Positions 60,912-64,000 of a DNA stretch of 64,000 nucleotides are shown one piece after another (position 1 is the first letter of the stretch; each line of letters begins with the position of its first letter). Position numbers and translations under genes: made by a program. This stretch comes from Planctomycetota bacterium (GTDB lineage Bacteria; Planctomycetota; UBA8742; UBA2392): contig JAIOJA010000042.1 of NCBI GenBank assembly GCA_019912315.1, positions 124,001-188,000 of the forward strand. Reading direction: 5' to 3'. The notes beneath the pieces are model-generated. The model saw only the letters and a program-made list of their open reading frames with translations, made no database searches and was not told where the DNA came from.

Positions 60912-61652
60912 TCAGTCCTGTTTCTTGCTTTCGCGCTTCATGGCCTCAAGGGCGCTCTTGTCTATCTTCCGGGTCTGCATTTTCAGGCGGCTCTTGGCAA
61001 GTTTCACGATGCTCTCGGCTACTTGGTCCGGGCTGAGTTCGCTGGTATCAAGCTCAACAGCGTCGAGAGCCTTCTTCAACCCGCCCAACTCGCGCCCCAT
61101 GTCGAGGTAGTCCCGCTTGCTGACGTCCTCAAGCACTTCCTCATAGGAGGCGTCCTGCCCGCGCTCCTTGAGTTCATTAAAACGGCGGCGGGCCCGCACG
61201 GCCGGGGTGGCGAACATGTAGACCTTCAGACTGGCGCCCGGAAACACCAGAGTCCCCTGGTCGCGCCCCTCGGTGACAAGATCGCCGTTGGCGCCAATCT
61301 TGCGCTGCATGTCGACCAGATAGTTGCGCACTTCGGTCACGTCGGCGACGTAGTGGATGTTGCGGGTTACTTCCTGGGTGCGGATATTGCCGGTAACCTC
61401 GTCGGTGCCAATAAACACGCGCATGGGACCTTCGTGAACCAGTTCGACGCGAAGTTCCAGACCAGCGAGCGCACCCGCAATCTCCTTCGGCTGGTCCAGG
61501 TGTATGCCGCGGCGCATACAGTGCAGCGTGACCGCGCGGTACATGGCCCCCGTATCAAGGTAGCGCAACCCCAGGCGCAAAGCCGCAAGGCGCGCTATCG
61601 TGCTTTTGCCGGCCCCCGAGGGGCCATCGATCGTGATGATGTTGCCGGACAT
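60912..61652 (-). CDS. cmk: Cytidylate kinase
   Basis: Phosphorylates CMP and dCMP with ATP in the cytoplasm, an essential pyrimidine step. The 246-residue protein starts with the P-loop GPSGAGKST at residues 10-18. The family blocks RYLDTGAMYRAVTLH, VTEGRDQGTLVFPGASLKVY, ATPAVRARRRFNELKERG and SKRDYLDMGRELGGLKKALDA follow. The last is the variant of the usual RDxxDxxR-PL motif. The C-terminus extends about 20 charged residues beyond typical members (MQTRKIDKSALEAMKRESKK). It follows the large downstream-coded protein by 2 bp and is probably co-transcribed with it. Confidence 0.93.
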   Translation of the reverse strand: MSGNIITIDGPSGAGKSTIARLAALRLGLRYLDTGAMYRAVTLHCMRRGIHLDQPKEIAGALAGLELRVELVHEGPMRVFIGTDEVTGNIRTQEVTRNIHYVADVTEVRNYLVDMQRKIGANGDLVTEGRDQGTLVFPGASLKVYMFATPAVRARRRFNELKERGQDASYEEVLEDVSKRDYLDMGRELGGLKKALDAVELDTSELSPDQVAESIVKLAKSRLKMQTRKIDKSALEAMKRESKKQD

Positions 61653-61654
61653 CC

Positions 61655-64000
61655 CTACTCCTGCTTGCCGGTTGCCAGTTTGACCGTGATCCGCAGGTCG
61701 CGCCCCGTCACGCGTGTACCCATGCTGGGTTGCCTGTCATCCGGCCCGGCGCCTACTTTGTCTTCAAGACGGCGCAAAGCAACGCTCTCCACGCCGCTGA
61801 CCCGCACACCCGTGTCGTCCGGCAAAGTAACCGACGCGCGGTCAAGCGTCAGCGTTCCGTCCGCGGCACGTCGCAAAGAATCTCCGTGGATGCTGTAGCT
61901 CGCCCTGGAAAGCATGATCGGTCCGCCGGCTGTCACGTCAACGATCTGGCCCAGCCCGTCAAACGTGAAAAGGGCGTCGCCCATAACGATATCAAGCGGC
62001 GGTACGCCGGTGCGTCCGGACCGAAAACCGCAGTGAACCGTGCCGGAGCCCGCGACGTCAATGAGCCCCGACAGCAACGCCCGGGCCCGGCGCACGCCGC
62101 GCAGAGCGACGTGGCGTTCCACGGCCGCGTGGGCGAGCCCCGCGCGTTCAAGCAGCCTGGCGGTGCGCATGTGGTCGAGAGCTCCGCGAAGCTTGTCGTA
62201 TGCCTCCCAGGGGCGGTCCGCCGCGGGCTCGGGTGGCCGGGGTGTCGCGACGATCATCAGCCCGAGAGATTGCGCGGCCCCGTCAATCAACGCCAGCACA
62301 TCGCCGGTGGCAACGTCCTGTGCAAGCGCCGCCGACAGCGCCTTGCGGACATCCGCAACAACCCCCGCCGCGTCGCCAGGTGTTTCCAGAGGTCGCAGCG
62401 TGATTTCCAGACGTTCCCCGGACTTCAGGCGCCATGTCTTGTCGTATGAAAACACCCCGGTCTGGACGTATTCGCCGAAGAACACCCCGGCGTCGTCGAT
62501 GGTGATCTCGGCGTCGCCGCGCAGGACCAGCGAAAACGGCGCATCTTCGGACTGGCGCTCGGAGCCCGACAGCTCAATGGCATCCCGCGCACGCGCGCCA
62601 ATGCCGTCGAGACGCGAATCAACCCGCGCGTTGCCCTCGAGGCTCAGCAGGTTCACTCCGGGCAGATCTGGCTGCGAACGGGCGCTCACCGCGTAGACCC
62701 GATCGCCGACGGCTTCATACAACAGCACCACTTCGGGGTCGGCCAACTCATCAAGGTCCGCAACGGCCGAGCGACCCGCCCGGGGATGCTCGAACTCACC
62801 ACTCACCAGCTTGAATAGAGGTACGTCAGCTTCCAGCGCACGGCGGTTGTCGCTGATGTCGGCGACAAGACTGGCCCCGAAATCGAGCCAGGCGGCATCC
62901 GGCACCGGTGACTTGGGTGCACCCGGGCGCCGGGGCAGGCGGTCGAGTTCGCGTGTGAAGTACGCCACGGTCGTTGCGTCGCGCATAATCATGCGCCCCG
63001 GCCCTGCCAGAGTGGTCCGCAGTCCGACGTGCAATTCGTTGACTTCCATATTGGCGCACATCAGCAGGTCGTAGCCGATGGTTGCCAGGGCATCACCGCC
63101 GCCAACGCGAGCGTAGCGAATGCCGCCCGCACGCAGGCTCAGGTCAATCACCTCACCCGTAAGGGTCACGAGGTTTCCGTCGTCCCGGGGCAGAGGCTCA
63201 TGGTCAAGTTGCACGCTGCCACGCCCCGCCAGGGAAACGTCGCCGGACTGCCCTGTCGCCATCTCCAGGTGCAGTGACTCCGCGGTTCGGACAACCAAAC
63301 GCCCGTCGCGCGGAGCAGGCCGAATCACGCGCCCGCCAGCATCACGGTCCGGCTCTTTCATCCCGAGGGCAACTTTGAGCATGTCCGACAGGGGCGCGTT
63401 TGAATACATCACGCCCATTACTTCCGGGCCGTACACGTCAACCGTCGCCACGCCGGAAATCATGGCACCCTCTGCGCGCGCGCCATAAACAGCCGCCCGG
63501 TGAAGTTCGTGCGGTTCGGCGCTCTCGGGCGAGGGCACGGCCAGCGGTCCATAGAGGCGCAGCAGAGGTGAATAGCCCTCGGCGTATCCGTCAAATACGT
63601 GACTGTAGCGATCGTCTACTCCGGTCGTGGTGTCACGAAACGAGAACAGACGCACCAAGCGCCCGGTGATCTGCCACTCGAGATCGCGGTCCAGGGACCG
63701 CATGACGCGGGCGCCCTCGGACAACTCGGTCGAAATGGCGGCGGGACGCTGTTCCCGCGGGTCAAAGGTCCCGGAGTCCGCGGCGGCGCCGGTAGGAATC
63801 AGCACGTCGATGTAGTCGCGGGCCCGCATGTCTATGATCGCCGCGCGCCCGTCCGGCGAGAGCCCCTGGTTGAGTTGCAGCCCGGCGTCCCGTTCAAGGC
63901 GCGCCTCCCGATGCGCAGAGAATTCGCGATACCGCAACGCCCCGCCGGTGCCGGTGAACTCGTTGCCGGTGATACTGACGTTCTGTGACGCGTCGATCGC
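61655..64000 (-). CDS. Large OstA/LptA-like or unknown envelope protein (5' partial)
   Basis: Reading frame open to the window edge, so the start is missing. The codon at 63937 is a TTG and internal, with upstream codons reading SITGNEFTGTGGALRYREF. At least 781 residues are present. The repetitive beta-strand style (LTGEVIDLSLRAGGIRYARV, GDAEITIDDAGVFFGEYVQT, GDALFTFDGLGQIVDVTAGG) recalls OstA/LptA-type beta-jellyroll proteins that carry lipopolysaccharide. No signature is decisive. It sits 2 bp upstream of cmk. Treat the family as a weak suggestion. Confidence 0.55.
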   Translation of the reverse strand, partial: AIDASQNVSITGNEFTGTGGALRYREFSAHREARLERDAGLQLNQGLSPDGRAAIIDMRARDYIDVLIPTGAAADSGTFDPREQRPAAISTELSEGARVMRSLDRDLEWQITGRLVRLFSFRDTTTGVDDRYSHVFDGYAEGYSPLLRLYGPLAVPSPESAEPHELHRAAVYGARAEGAMISGVATVDVYGPEVMGVMYSNAPLSDMLKVALGMKEPDRDAGGRVIRPAPRDGRLVVRTAESLHLEMATGQSGDVSLAGRGSVQLDHEPLPRDDGNLVTLTGEVIDLSLRAGGIRYARVGGGDALATIGYDLLMCANMEVNELHVGLRTTLAGPGRMIMRDATTVAYFTRELDRLPRRPGAPKSPVPDAAWLDFGASLVADISDNRRALEADVPLFKLVSGEFEHPRAGRSAVADLDELADPEVVLLYEAVGDRVYAVSARSQPDLPGVNLLSLEGNARVDSRLDGIGARARDAIELSGSERQSEDAPFSLVLRGDAEITIDDAGVFFGEYVQTGVFSYDKTWRLKSGERLEITLRPLETPGDAAGVVADVRKALSAALAQDVATGDVLALIDGAAQSLGLMIVATPRPPEPAADRPWEAYDKLRGALDHMRTARLLERAGLAHAAVERHVALRGVRRARALLSGLIDVAGSGTVHCGFRSGRTGVPPLDIVMGDALFTFDGLGQIVDVTAGGPIMLSRASYSIHGDSLRRAADGTLTLDRASVTLPDDTGVRVSGVESVALRRLEDKVGAGPDDRQPSMGTRVTGRDLRITVKLATGKQE

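Overview
The window is high-GC bacterial DNA, roughly 60 percent by eye. It shows several traits often seen together in Planctomycetota and similar uncultured lineages. These are secreted or membrane-anchored prenyltransferase/squalene-oxidase-repeat proteins, a PrkA kinase with a DUF444 partner, a giant beta-propeller/cadherin-type surface protein with a C-terminal sorting-like tail, frequent GTG starts and many lineage-restricted secreted TPR proteins. This assignment is an inference from gene content. There is no rRNA and no classical taxonomic marker apart from cmk. Both window ends cut genes.

Layout. 0-5.2 kb: two tandem oligopeptide-type solute-binding proteins (the first cut by the window start) and one polypeptide fusing both permease subunits (DppB-DppC type). 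5.3-10.4 kb: prkA, a TPR/zinc-ribbon protein, a family 9 glycosyltransferase and a DUF444 (YeaH/YhbH) protein on the + strand, closed by a strong hairpin shared with the convergent gene. 10.4-14.0 kb: a secreted cyclase-fold protein, an SDR, a membrane-anchored parvulin and an ABM-domain protein on the - strand, with a divergent cupin. 14.0-14.7 kb: no convincing gene.

14.7-24.6 kb: a compact minus-strand operon. In transcription order it reads acyl-CoA thioesterase, (inserted four-helix-bundle element), benzoate-CoA-ligase-like enzyme, unknown protein, creatininase-family hydrolase, SDR, RidA-like protein, MarR regulator, enoyl-CoA hydratase-like protein, acyl-CoA dehydrogenase, thioredoxin-fold [2Fe-2S] ferredoxin, and an Old-Yellow-Enzyme-type reductase with a fibronectin-III-like tail. 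Together they suggest CoA-dependent catabolism of an aromatic or amino-aromatic acid: activation by the ligase, reduction by the flavoenzyme, beta-oxidation-like steps, hydrolysis of amide/imine side products, and thioesterase rescue. Several simple repeats sit in or beside this operon: inverted heptamer arrays, a G-rich palindrome and an in-gene hairpin.

24.7-29.5 kb: a diheme cytochrome c and three tandem paralogous secreted TPR-type proteins. 29.7-47.8 kb: one gene of about 6,041 codons for a mosaic surface protein (SBBP propeller, 55-residue repeats, two beta-helix blocks, twenty VNDAP-type repeats, an IPT domain, five ASH-like repeats and a Cys/TM/Arg tail). 48.5 kb: a tRNA reading CAU codon-loop sequence, next to a perfect 48-bp palindrome. 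48.8-53.7 kb: UbiA prenyltransferase, class I aminotransferase and DUF1294 protein joined by ATGA overlaps, then a zinc-ribbon/TM/cyclase/HEAT protein. 53.7-64 kb (minus strand): S9 peptidase, OmpA-type lipoprotein, secreted unknown protein, double-domain M16 protease, small lipoprotein, cytidylate kinase and a large partial protein that may be OstA-like.
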